Under the pieces are notes generated by a model, which saw nothing but the letters and a program-made list of their open reading frames with translations, was not told the DNA's origin and did no database searches. A stretch of DNA of 9,040 bases from Massilia sp. GTDB taxonomy: Bacteria > Pseudomonadota > Gammaproteobacteria > Burkholderiales > Burkholderiaceae_D. Position numbers and translations under genes: made by a program. Each line of letters starts with the position of its first letter. Positions within the stretch are counted from its first letter, which is position 1. Of the stretch, positions 1 through 6,826 are shown in pieces. The stretch covers positions 1 through 9,040 of the forward strand of contig DNCF01000087.1 in NCBI GenBank assembly GCA_003484545.1. Direction: 5' to 3'.

Positions 1-971
1 CGCGCGACAGCCTGGTCTTCTGGGGGCGCGACGCGCCCGCCGGGCTGGCGCAGCTGGCGCAGCGCAGCGGCGCCCGGCTGGTGCGCATGGAGGACGGGTT
101 TGCCCGTTCCGTCGGCCTCGGTTCCGACCTGATCCGGCCGCTGTCGCTGGTGCTGGACGAGCGCGGCATCTATTTCGATCCGACCCGGGTCTCGGACCTG
201 GAGCAGATCCTTTCCACCGCCGCCTTCGGCGAGGAAGAGCTGCGGCGGGCGGCGCAGGTGAGAGCGTTCATCGTGCGTCATGGCGTTACCAAGTACAACC
301 TGGAGCCGCGCGAGCGCGCGCCCTGGCCGAGTGCCGGACGGGAGGTCGTGCTGGTTCCCGGGCAGGTCGAAGATGACGCCTCGATCCGCTACGGCTGCGT
401 GGATGTCAAGACCAACCTGGGCCTGCTCGAGGCCGCGCGACGCGCCCATCCGGACGCGTTCATCGTCTACAAGCCGCACCCGGACGTCATGTCCGGCAAT
501 CGCGCGGGCAGCGTCGCGCTGGCGCAGGCCAGCCACTTCGCCGACCTGATCGAAACGCGCCTGTCGGTCGTCAGCTGCATCGACGCCTGCGATGTCGTGC
601 ACACCATGACCTCGCTCACCGGTTTTGATGCCTTATTGCGCGGCAAGCGTGTCGTCGTGTATGGCCAGCCCTTCTACGCAGGGTGGGGCCTGACCGAGGA
701 CGTGTTGACGGATGGCGTGGCGTTCGGCCGGCGGCAGCGGCGCCTGAGCCTCGACGAGCTGGTCGCGGGGACCCTGCTGCGCTACCCGCTCTACTGGGAC
801 TGGCAACTGAAGGGCTATGCCAGCTGCGAAGCGGTACTGCGCCAGCTGGTCGAGACACGCACGGCACTCGAGCACTCCGGCGAACTCGAGAAGTTGCGCC
901 TCGGGTGGCTGCGCCGCCAGCGGCGCAAGCTGGCGATCCTTGCCCAGGCCATGCTGGCCCAGCACCGATAA
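1..971 (+). CDS. kpsC: KpsC, capsule beta-Kdo transferase (partial, C-terminal part)
   Basis: The frame is open from base 3 (Arg-Asp-Ser-Leu-Val-Phe-Trp-Gly) to the TAA at 969-971, giving 322 residues; the real start lies left of the window. KpsC is a two-module, membrane-associated glycosyltransferase that extends the poly-beta-Kdo linker on (lyso)phosphatidylglycerol, the lipid anchor of ABC-transporter-dependent (group 2) capsules. Motifs visible, numbered in this fragment: RMEDGFARSVGLGS from about 28, PGQVEDDAS near 119, YKPHPDV near 156 and GQPFYAGWGLTED near 221, all typical of KpsC. Full-length family members are about 650-700 residues, so this is essentially the C-terminal module. 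An internal GTG at 81 is not the start, because the homologous frame continues upstream of it. The C-terminus is basic (RRQRRK). kpsS follows 196 bases later with its own possible promoter. The family call is very secure; the capsule type cannot be told from here. Confidence 0.93.
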   Translation, partial: RDSLVFWGRDAPAGLAQLAQRSGARLVRMEDGFARSVGLGSDLIRPLSLVLDERGIYFDPTRVSDLEQILSTAAFGEEELRRAAQVRAFIVRHGVTKYNLEPRERAPWPSAGREVVLVPGQVEDDASIRYGCVDVKTNLGLLEAARRAHPDAFIVYKPHPDVMSGNRAGSVALAQASHFADLIETRLSVVSCIDACDVVHTMTSLTGFDALLRGKRVVVYGQPFYAGWGLTEDVLTDGVAFGRRQRRLSLDELVAGTLLRYPLYWDWQLKGYASCEAVLRQLVETRTALEHSGELEKLRLGWLRRQRRKLAILAQAMLAQHR

Positions 972-1121
972 GGCGGCCGCCATCCGTGGCGCCGCAGGCA
1001 TTCCACCGGTTTGGCGCTCGAGCATTGTTTGTTTCCCAAAACAATCGCCATTTTCTCGGGAAAACTGTCGCATTCAAGAAACATTGTTACAAATGTAGAG
1101 ATTTGAGGAAAGTTTCTTGCC

Positions 1122-1127
1122 TATAAT
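1122..1127 (+). promoter_or_regulatory. Possible kpsS promoter (-10 box)
   Basis: A perfect TATAAT lies 40 bases before the kpsS ATG in an AT-rich leader. No good TTGACA-like -35 box stands 16-18 bases upstream. A TG dinucleotide at 1118-1119 is one base too far upstream for a textbook extended -10. Transcription would begin near 1134. The contrast with the GC-rich surroundings supports a promoter, but this is inference from sequence only. Confidence 0.4.
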
Positions 1128-1167
1128 CAGGCCAAAAATTTCCCACAGTAACTTTCCCCGCTCTACG

Positions 1168-2520
1168 ATGAACGCTCGCCTTGACGCTAGCCAATTGGCG
1201 CGATATCGGCAAGGTGATTTCACTTTGCCTGCTTTTTACCAACTGCTGCAGTGCCGCCGCGTGCTGATGTTGCAAGGGCCGATGGGGAATTTTTTCAATC
1301 GGGTTGCCGGCTGGCTGGATGAGCACGACATCGCGGTTCGCAAGATCAATTTCAATGGCGGGGACTGGCTGTTTCACCGTGGCCTGGACGCGACCGATTA
1401 CACCGGAACGCTCGACGATTTCCCTGACTTCGTCGAACAATTCCTTGTGACCCACCGTATCGACGGTATCGTCTGTTTTGGCGATTGCCGCCACTACCAC
1501 GTCGCCGCCAAACGTGTTGCCGATGCGCTCGGCATTCCTTTCCTTGTCTTCGAGGAAGGGTACGTGCGGCCTGACTACATCACCCTCGAGTGCGGTGGGG
1601 TCAACGCCCAGTCCCGGCTTTCGCGCAGTCCGATGTTCTACCGTGCACTGCCGGAAGTCGAGGTGACGCCGCCGAAGCCGGCCTACCCGAGCTTCCTGCG
1701 CGGTGCCATGTCCGCGATGTTCTACTACGCAGCGGGCCGCCTGTTGACGGCACGTTACCCACATTACCGTCATCACAAGAAATTCTCGATCCGCTACGAA
1801 GCGCGTACCTGGGTGCGCTCGTGGGTACGCAAACACATCAACCGTCGCCGCGACAAACCTGTCTTCGAGCAGCTTTTGCGGGAACACGACGGCAAGTATT
1901 TCGCCGTGGCCCTCCAGGTCTACAACGACAGCCAGGTGACCAGCCACAGCCCGTATAACGACGTACGCGATTTCATCCGCGAAGTGATGGCATCGTTTGC
2001 CGCAGGCGCGGACAGCCGGTATCACTTAGTATTCAAGCACCATCCGATGGACCGCGGGCAGCGCGACTATCGCCGTCTTCTGGACAAGCTCAGCGCCGAG
2101 CACGGCCTTGCCGGCCGCGTGCATTACGTGCACGACGTGCACCTGCCGACGCTGCTGCGCCACTCGCGCGGCGTTGTGACGATCAACAGCACGGTCGGGC
2201 TGTCGACGCTCTATCACGACAAGCCGCTCAAGCTGATGGGACGGGCGCTCTACGACCTGCCGGGCCTGACCTACCAGGGGGCGCTCAACAGCTTCTGGAA
2301 CGACGAGTGCAAGGTCGATCGCGGATTATGGCGGCGTTTCCGCTCCTACCTGATCAGCCAGACCCAGTTGAACGGCGCATTTTACGGACGCAACTTCCAC
2401 ACCTTGTTGGAAGAGGCCAACGCTGCCCGGGCACGCAAGCTGTCGAAGCCGCTCATCACCAGCCCGGCATTGCGCGACCAGGAGCTGTTCGAATGGGACG
2501 AGGCACAGCCGAGCATGTGA
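1168..2520 (+). CDS. kpsS: KpsS, capsule beta-Kdo transferase
   Basis: Predicted 450-residue cytoplasmic/peripheral membrane glycosyltransferase. KpsS is known to add the first beta-Kdo to phosphatidylglycerol, starting the linker that KpsC extends and on which the capsule is exported. Motifs visible: LQGPMGNFF (35-43), FNGGDW (62-67), FEEGYVRP (128-135), FKHHPMDRG (289-297, the Lys-His-Pro nucleotide-sugar site type) and NSTVGLSTLYHDKP (340-353) followed by KLMG. No signal peptide is seen. I chose ATG 1168; an in-frame TTG at 1117 would add 17 residues but overlaps the candidate -10 box. No strong Shine-Dalgarno sequence precedes 1168, so start confidence is moderate. The protein is somewhat longer than the E. 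coli form (about 390), with an extra C-terminal tail. Base composition is visibly less GC-rich than flhBA, as is common for polysaccharide genes. It is probably transcribed separately from kpsC. Confidence 0.92.
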   Translation: MNARLDASQLARYRQGDFTLPAFYQLLQCRRVLMLQGPMGNFFNRVAGWLDEHDIAVRKINFNGGDWLFHRGLDATDYTGTLDDFPDFVEQFLVTHRIDGIVCFGDCRHYHVAAKRVADALGIPFLVFEEGYVRPDYITLECGGVNAQSRLSRSPMFYRALPEVEVTPPKPAYPSFLRGAMSAMFYYAAGRLLTARYPHYRHHKKFSIRYEARTWVRSWVRKHINRRRDKPVFEQLLREHDGKYFAVALQVYNDSQVTSHSPYNDVRDFIREVMASFAAGADSRYHLVFKHHPMDRGQRDYRRLLDKLSAEHGLAGRVHYVHDVHLPTLLRHSRGVVTINSTVGLSTLYHDKPLKLMGRALYDLPGLTYQGALNSFWNDECKVDRGLWRRFRSYLISQTQLNGAFYGRNFHTLLEEANAARARKLSKPLITSPALRDQELFEWDEAQPSM

Positions 2521-2527
2521 ACGCGGC

Positions 2528-2543
2528 CGAACGCGTGCGTTCG
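2528..2543. terminator. Hairpin between convergent kpsS and pagP
   Basis: Perfect inverted repeat CGAACGC-GT-GCGTTCG, with 7-base arms, in the 32-base gap between the two convergent stop codons. It can fold as a 6-bp stem with a CGUG tetraloop on either strand. No T-run follows on either side, so it is not a textbook intrinsic terminator. Position and symmetry suggest a bidirectional transcription end or roadblock. Confidence 0.35.
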
Positions 2544-2552
2544 TGAAACCCG

Positions 2553-3140
2553 CTACAGCGACATCTTCAGCATCAGCAGCACGATATTGCCCTTGCCCTT
2601 GCGCATCGACAGGTGGGGCACGTAGGTGGCCGTCAACTGGGCCTTGTGGGTGCCGAAGGAGGCGACCGGCAGGACCGCGGGGAAGGGCCGGCCGTCGAAC
2701 CAGTCGTGGCGCCGGATCAGGAGGGCGGTCAAGCCGGCGCTGACCTCGTATTTCGATACCACTGGAAATACCCATTGGTGTACATAGCCCGCCATCCACT
2801 GCGGCCGCTCGTTCGAGTCGCGAATGCGGATGACGTACACCCCTTCGTCATTGCCGCGCTCGTTGCGGATGCTGCGCCCGATGCCGCCGCCCAGGGTGCT
2901 CTCGTTCATCTTGTTCAACTGCTTCTGGGTATAGGTATCGCGGTCATGCCAGGCGTAGCCGGACAGGAAGACGTCCCAGCGCGCCCTGGTGGGCGAGTCG
3001 CTGTCGATGATCATGGCGGAGCTGAACGGGTTCTCGGGTACGGCCAGTTCCCCGCTCGCCTGCGCCGCGCCGGCGAAGAGTGCGGCAACGCACAGAAAAG
3101 ATGTGACGCAGAAAAATTTCACATTTGAAACGATACCCAT
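2553..3140 (-). CDS. pagP: PagP, lipid A palmitoyltransferase
   Basis: A 195-residue outer-membrane beta-barrel enzyme that moves a palmitoyl chain from a phospholipid to lipid A, strengthening the outer membrane against cationic peptides. A signal peptide is clear: a short basic start, a hydrophobic stretch (about 9-24), and AQA|S cleavage after residue 28. The catalytic trio known from E. coli PagP (His33, Asp76, Ser77 of the mature form) is matched by His65 in AWHDRD and Asp108-Ser109 in IRDSNE; the His-to-Asp distance is 43 in both. Other matches are GGGIGRS (84-90), MAGYVHQW (116-123), PFPAVLPVASFG (152-163) and TYVPH (172-176). I chose ATG 3140 because it gives a proper signal peptide with GGGGG four bases upstream; an ATG at 3242 would add 34 unlike residues. 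The last residue is Leu, not the usual C-terminal Phe of outer-membrane barrels. Convergent with kpsS and divergent from flhB, so it is its own transcription unit. Confidence 0.93.
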   Translation of the reverse strand: MGIVSNVKFFCVTSFLCVAALFAGAAQASGELAVPENPFSSAMIIDSDSPTRARWDVFLSGYAWHDRDTYTQKQLNKMNESTLGGGIGRSIRNERGNDEGVYVIRIRDSNERPQWMAGYVHQWVFPVVSKYEVSAGLTALLIRRHDWFDGRPFPAVLPVASFGTHKAQLTATYVPHLSMRKGKGNIVLLMLKMSL

Positions 3141-3180
3141 AGAGCCCCCGATGACAGTGGACGTGCATAAACCAGTTCCA

Positions 3181-3194
3181 CGGCAAACTTGCCG
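3181..3194. repeat. Inverted repeat in pagP leader
   Basis: CGGCAA-AC-TTGCCG is a perfect two-fold repeat with 6-base arms and a 2-base centre, lying about 40 bases before the pagP start codon. The tiny centre suits a dimeric protein operator better than an RNA hairpin. No regulator can be named from the sequence. Confidence 0.4.
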
Positions 3195-3221
3195 CGTGTT
3201 TGCAAGACATCCCTGCCAGCT

Positions 3222-3249
3222 ATTATTTCCCTTTGGAATCAAGGGTTAA
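3222..3249 (-). promoter_or_regulatory. Possible pagP promoter
   Basis: Read on the minus strand, TTAACC (3249-3244) and AATAAT (3227-3222) are separated by 16 bases and match the sigma-70 consensus at 4 and 5 of 6 positions. Transcription would start near 3215 and give a leader of about 75 bases containing the inverted repeat at 3181-3194. Matches of this quality also arise by chance in AT-rich DNA. Confidence 0.3.
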
Positions 3250-3506
3250 GGTGTTGTTATGCTCTGCTGGACGGTTTTTATTGTAGAGCTAGTATGCGCA
3301 GCGCGTAGCACAATTGATAGCGATTTTTACAACATCCGTACATTTTTGCTCTGCATCAGAATTAACAATTTGAATGATTCCTTGGGGCAACTTTTTCGGC
3401 CAAGTATGAATTGGCGGGACTTTTCCTCCTTGTTCTAGATATAGCCGTGCGGCAATAGCGGCGATAATCGGGGTTCGACATACAAGGGAACGGCAAGGGA
3501 ACAGGC

Positions 3507-4682
3507 ATGGCGGACAGCGACGCAGAAAAGACAGAAGACGCGTCACCCAAAAGACTCGAGAAGGCGCGCGAAGAAGGCGACGTTCCCCGGTCGCGCGAAC
3601 TGGCGACCTTCGCCGTGCTGATGACGGCCGGCGCCGGCCTGTGGATCACCGGCGGCAGCCTGGTCGGCCGTCTGTCGGGCGCGCTCGAGTCGGGCCTCAG
3701 CCTGAACCGCGAGCAGATCTACAACCCGACCGTGCTGCTCGAGCGCATCGCGGCCGACGTCGGCGGCGTGCTGCTGGCCTGCCTGCCGCTGGCCTTCGCC
3801 ATCATGCTGGTCGCGGTGGCCTCGCCGCTGATGATCGGCGGCTTCAACTTCAGTTCGAAAGCCTTTACTCCCAACTTCATGAAGCTCAATCCGATCAGCG
3901 GGCTGGGCAACATGTTCTCGACCAATGCCCTGGTCGAACTGCTGAAGGCCATCGCCAAGACCCTGCTGGTCGGCGCCGTGGCCTGGGTCGTCGTCGTGAG
4001 CGAGATGGATGCGGTGCTGGGCCTGGCGGTGGAGCCGCTGGGCACCTCGACCGGCCACCTGGCCAGCCTGATGTGGCGCGCCTTCCTGTTCATCGTCGGC
4101 GCGCTGGGCGTGATCGCGGCGATCGACGGTCCCTACCAGATCTGGCATTACGCCAACAAGCACAAGATGACGCGCCAGGAAATGATCGAGGAAGCCAAGG
4201 AGTCGGACGGCAATCCTCAGATTAAAGGGAAGATTCGCCAGATGCAGCGGCAAATGGCGCGCAACCGCATGATGCAGAATGTGCCCACTGCCGACGTCGT
4301 GGTGACCAACCCGACCCACTACGCGGTGGCGCTGAAGTACGCCGACGGCCAGGCCGGCGCGCCACGCGTGGTCGCCAAGGGCGTCGACGAGGTGGCGGCC
4401 AAGATCCGCGAACTGGCCAGGGAAAACAAGGTCGCCATGCTCGAAGCCCCGGCCCTGGCCCGTGCGCTGTACAAGCACACCGAGATCGACGACGAGATTC
4501 CGGAAAAGCTGTACTCGGCCGTGGCCGAAGTGCTGGCCTACGTGTTCCAGCTGCGCAATTACAGCAAGGTCGGCGGCCACTATCCGGATCGCCCGACCAA
4601 ACTGCCGGTGCCGCCGGAGATGGACCCGCTCGATCCGGCGTCACAGAAGCAGCAACCGCAACAACCGCAGCAACCGCAATAA
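3507..4682 (+). CDS. flhB: FlhB, flagellar export gate switch protein
   Basis: A 391-residue inner-membrane protein of the flagellar type III export apparatus; it switches substrate preference from rod/hook to filament proteins. The N-terminus (MADSDAEKTEDASPKRLEKA) is the classic FlhB start, with the SPKRLEKAREEGDVPRS run at 13-29. Hydrophobic segments lie near 34-50, 83-111, 142-165 and 186-206. The cytoplasmic self-cleavage motif Asn268-Pro-Thr-His271 is intact in VVTNPTHYAVAL, so the protein should cleave between Asn and Pro. Length fits the family (E. coli 382). The ATG has a good ribosome site, AAGGGA (3495-3500), six bases upstream. The C-terminus carries a Pro/Gln tail encoded by a 9-base repeat. 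It is followed 26 bases later by flhA, so they are very likely co-transcribed. Confidence 0.97.
   Translation: MADSDAEKTEDASPKRLEKAREEGDVPRSRELATFAVLMTAGAGLWITGGSLVGRLSGALESGLSLNREQIYNPTVLLERIAADVGGVLLACLPLAFAIMLVAVASPLMIGGFNFSSKAFTPNFMKLNPISGLGNMFSTNALVELLKAIAKTLLVGAVAWVVVVSEMDAVLGLAVEPLGTSTGHLASLMWRAFLFIVGALGVIAAIDGPYQIWHYANKHKMTRQEMIEEAKESDGNPQIKGKIRQMQRQMARNRMMQNVPTADVVVTNPTHYAVALKYADGQAGAPRVVAKGVDEVAAKIRELARENKVAMLEAPALARALYKHTEIDDEIPEKLYSAVAEVLAYVFQLRNYSKVGGHYPDRPTKLPVPPEMDPLDPASQKQQPQQPQQPQ
4650..4676 (+). repeat. Nine-base tandem repeat at the 3' end of flhB
   Basis: Three units of the type CAGCAACCG / CAACAACCG / CAGCAACCG encode Gln-Gln-Pro three times, directly before a final CAA and the TAA stop. 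They give FlhB a flexible QQP tail beyond the conserved domain. The unit length is a multiple of three, so copy-number change would keep the frame. Confidence 0.85.
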
Positions 4683-4708
4683 CCCGATACCGATAACGGA
4701 GCAATTCG

Positions 4709-6817
4709 ATGAATAGTGTGAGACTGCCCGCCTGGCTGAGCGGACTCGGCGCCCGGGGCAATGCCCTGGCCGCGCCGATCCTGATCATCCTGCTGCTGGC
4801 AATGATGATCCTGCCGCTGCCGGCATTCATTCTCGACCTGTTCTTCAGCTTCAACATCGCGCTGTCGGTGATCGTGCTGCTGACCGCGCTCTACACGGTC
4901 AAGCCGCTCGACTTCATGGCCTTCCCGGCGATCCTGCTGGTGTCGACCATGCTGCGCCTGTCGCTCAACGTCGCTTCCACCCGCATCGTGCTGACCGAAG
5001 GCCACACCGGTGGCGCCGCCGCCGGCAAGGTGATCGAAGCCTTCGGCCACTTCCTGATCGGCGGTAACTACACCGTCGGTATCGTGGTGTTCGTCATCCT
5101 CACCATCATCAACTTCACCGTCGTCACCAAGGGCGCGGGCCGTATCGCCGAAGTGGGCGCGCGCTTCGCCCTGGACGCGATGCCGGGCAAGCAGATGGCG
5201 ATCGACGCCGACCTGAACGCCGGCATGATCGGCGAGGCCGAGGCGCGCAAGCGCCGCGCCGAAGTCGGCCAGGAAGCCGAGTTCTACGGCGCCATGGACG
5301 GCGCCTCGAAGTACGTCAAGGGCGACGCCGTGGCCGGCATCATGGTCACCCTGATCAACGTCATCGGCGGCCTGATCGTGGGCGTGGTGATGCACGACAT
5401 GGCCGTCGGCGACGCCGCCAAGACCTACACCCTGCTGGCGATCGGCGACGGCCTGGTCGCGCAGATTCCTTCGCTGATCATCTCGATCGCGGCCGGTATG
5501 GTCGTCTCGCGCGTGGCCAACGACCAGGACATCGGCGGCCAGATGGTCGGCCAGCTGTTCGCCAAGCCCGAAGTGCTGTACATCACCGGCATCATCATCG
5601 GCGGCCTGGGCCTGATCCCGGGCATGCCGAACCTGGTTTTCCTGCTGCTGGCCGGCGCCCTCGGTGGCAGCGGCTACCTGCTGGCCAAGCGCGCCAAGGA
5701 TGCGCCGCAGCGCGAAGCCGAAGCCGCGGCCGAAGAGGCGGCCGCGGGCGCCGCCAAGGCCGCGTCGAGCGAGACCGAGGAAGCGACCTGGCAGGACATC
5801 ATGCCGGTCGACACCCTGGGCCTGGAAGTGGGCTACCGCCTGATCCCGCTGGTCGACAAGACCCAGGGCGGCGAGCTGCTCAAGCGCATCAAAGGCATCC
5901 GCAAGAAGTTCGCCCAGGAAGTCGGCTTCCTGGCGCCGCCGGTGCACATCCGCGACAACCTGGAACTCAAGCCGTCCGCCTACCGCATCACCCTGAAGGG
6001 CGTGGAAGTGGGCACCGGCGAAGCGGTCAACGGCCAGTTCCTGGCGATCAACCCGGGCATGGCCAGCGGCACGCTGCCGGGCCAGCAGACGACCGACCCG
6101 GCCTTCGGCCTGCCGGCCGTGTGGATCGAGGCCAGCATGCGCGACGAGGCGCAGAACCTGGGCTATACCGTGGTCGATGCCGGCACCGTCGTCGCGACCC
6201 ACCTGAACCACCTGATCACGACCCACGCCTCGGAACTGCTGGGCCGCATGGAAGTCCAGGCGCTGCTCGACCACCTGGGCAAGGAATCGCCGAAGCTGGT
6301 CGAAGACCTGGTGCCGAAGGTGGTCTCGCTGTCGACGCTGCAAAAGGTGCTGCAGAACCTGCTGCTCGAAGGCGTGCACATCCGCGACATGCGCACCATC
6401 ATCGAGACCCTGTCCGAGCACGCGCCGCAGACCCAGGACCCGAACGACCTCACGGCGCTGGTGCGTATCGCGCTGGGACGCGCGATCGTGCAGCAGCTGT
6501 TCCCGGGCACGAACGAGCTGAGCGTGATGACCCTGGACAACCGCCTTGAGCGCCTCCTGATGCAGGCCCTGGGCGCGGGCGGCGACGGCACCGGCATCGA
6601 GCCGGGCCTGGCCGACACCATCGCCCAACAGGCCCACCTGGCTTCGCAGCAGCAGGAGGCGATGGGCCACACGCCGGTGCTGCTGGTGCCGGGCCCGCTG
6701 CGCGTGCTGCTCTCGCGCTTCCTGCGCCGCGCGCTGCCGCAATTGAAGGTCTTGTCGCATTCGGAGATTCCGGAAACCAAGACGATTCGGGTGACCAGTT
6801 TGGTGGGCGCGCAATAA
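4709..6817 (+). CDS. flhA: FlhA, flagellar export gate subunit
   Basis: A 702-residue member of the FHIPEP family, the nonameric ring that couples the proton motive force to flagellar protein export and docks chaperone-substrate complexes. The N-terminal half is a bundle of hydrophobic segments (about 20-63, 70-90, 112-140, 205-228, 241-266 and 288-326). Signature stretches are TMLRLSLNVASTRIVL (80-95) and AMPGKQMAIDADLNAGMIG (157-175). Asp206 in YVKGDAVAG corresponds to the Asp208 needed for proton-driven export in Salmonella. A low-complexity Ala/Glu linker (about 331-359) leads to the cytoplasmic domain (about 360-690). ATG 4709 has GGAG (4698-4701) seven bases upstream, and the length fits the family (E. 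coli 692). Translated after flhB with a 26-base gap. A structured stretch follows the stop. Confidence 0.97.
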   Translation: MNSVRLPAWLSGLGARGNALAAPILIILLLAMMILPLPAFILDLFFSFNIALSVIVLLTALYTVKPLDFMAFPAILLVSTMLRLSLNVASTRIVLTEGHTGGAAAGKVIEAFGHFLIGGNYTVGIVVFVILTIINFTVVTKGAGRIAEVGARFALDAMPGKQMAIDADLNAGMIGEAEARKRRAEVGQEAEFYGAMDGASKYVKGDAVAGIMVTLINVIGGLIVGVVMHDMAVGDAAKTYTLLAIGDGLVAQIPSLIISIAAGMVVSRVANDQDIGGQMVGQLFAKPEVLYITGIIIGGLGLIPGMPNLVFLLLAGALGGSGYLLAKRAKDAPQREAEAAAEEAAAGAAKAASSETEEATWQDIMPVDTLGLEVGYRLIPLVDKTQGGELLKRIKGIRKKFAQEVGFLAPPVHIRDNLELKPSAYRITLKGVEVGTGEAVNGQFLAINPGMASGTLPGQQTTDPAFGLPAVWIEASMRDEAQNLGYTVVDAGTVVATHLNHLITTHASELLGRMEVQALLDHLGKESPKLVEDLVPKVVSLSTLQKVLQNLLLEGVHIRDMRTIIETLSEHAPQTQDPNDLTALVRIALGRAIVQQLFPGTNELSVMTLDNRLERLLMQALGAGGDGTGIEPGLADTIAQQAHLASQQQEAMGHTPVLLVPGPLRVLLSRFLRRALPQLKVLSHSEIPETKTIRVTSLVGAQ

Positions 6818-6826
6818 GACGCGATG

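Larger units (their letters stand above)
3141..3506. other. AT-rich intergenic region between divergent pagP and flhB
   Basis: This 366-base gap must carry the promoters for both pagP (leftward) and flhB (rightward). It becomes markedly AT-rich from about 3220 to 3450, unlike its flanks. It holds a possible pagP promoter (3222-3249), an inverted repeat (3181-3194), a GGCGATAA box at 3460-3467 resembling the -10 of flagellar sigma-28 promoters (GCCGATAA), and a weak sigma-70-like pair TTGGGG (3382) / TATGAA (3405) with 17-base spacing. A minus-strand reading frame (3546-3289, 85 codons) crosses it but overlaps the flhB start and looks unlike a known protein. No insertion-sequence ends or tRNA are seen. 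Confidence 0.6.

Noticed and set aside
972..981. GGCGGCCGCC palindrome after kpsC as a terminator
   Set aside because: It has no loop and no T-run; such short GC palindromes are expected by chance in this GC-rich DNA.
1117..1167. TTG 1117 as the kpsS start
   Set aside because: The added 17 residues have no family support and the TTG lies just before the TATAAT box, so it would not be in a transcript started there.
1087..2025. A 312-codon minus-strand frame opposite kpsS
   Set aside because: Antisense to a clearly recognised gene and without recognisable motifs.
3165..3172. GGTTTA on the minus strand as a PhoP box before pagP
   Set aside because: Only one half-site is present; no second (G/T)GTTTA occurs 11 bases away as the PhoP box requires.
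3141..3242. Longer pagP start at 3242
   Set aside because: The extra 34 residues would bury the signal peptide; the ATG at 3140 gives a standard exported protein.
3543..4580. A 345-codon minus-strand frame opposite flhB
   Set aside because: Same kind of GC-driven shadow; compositionally biased and fully covered by flhB.
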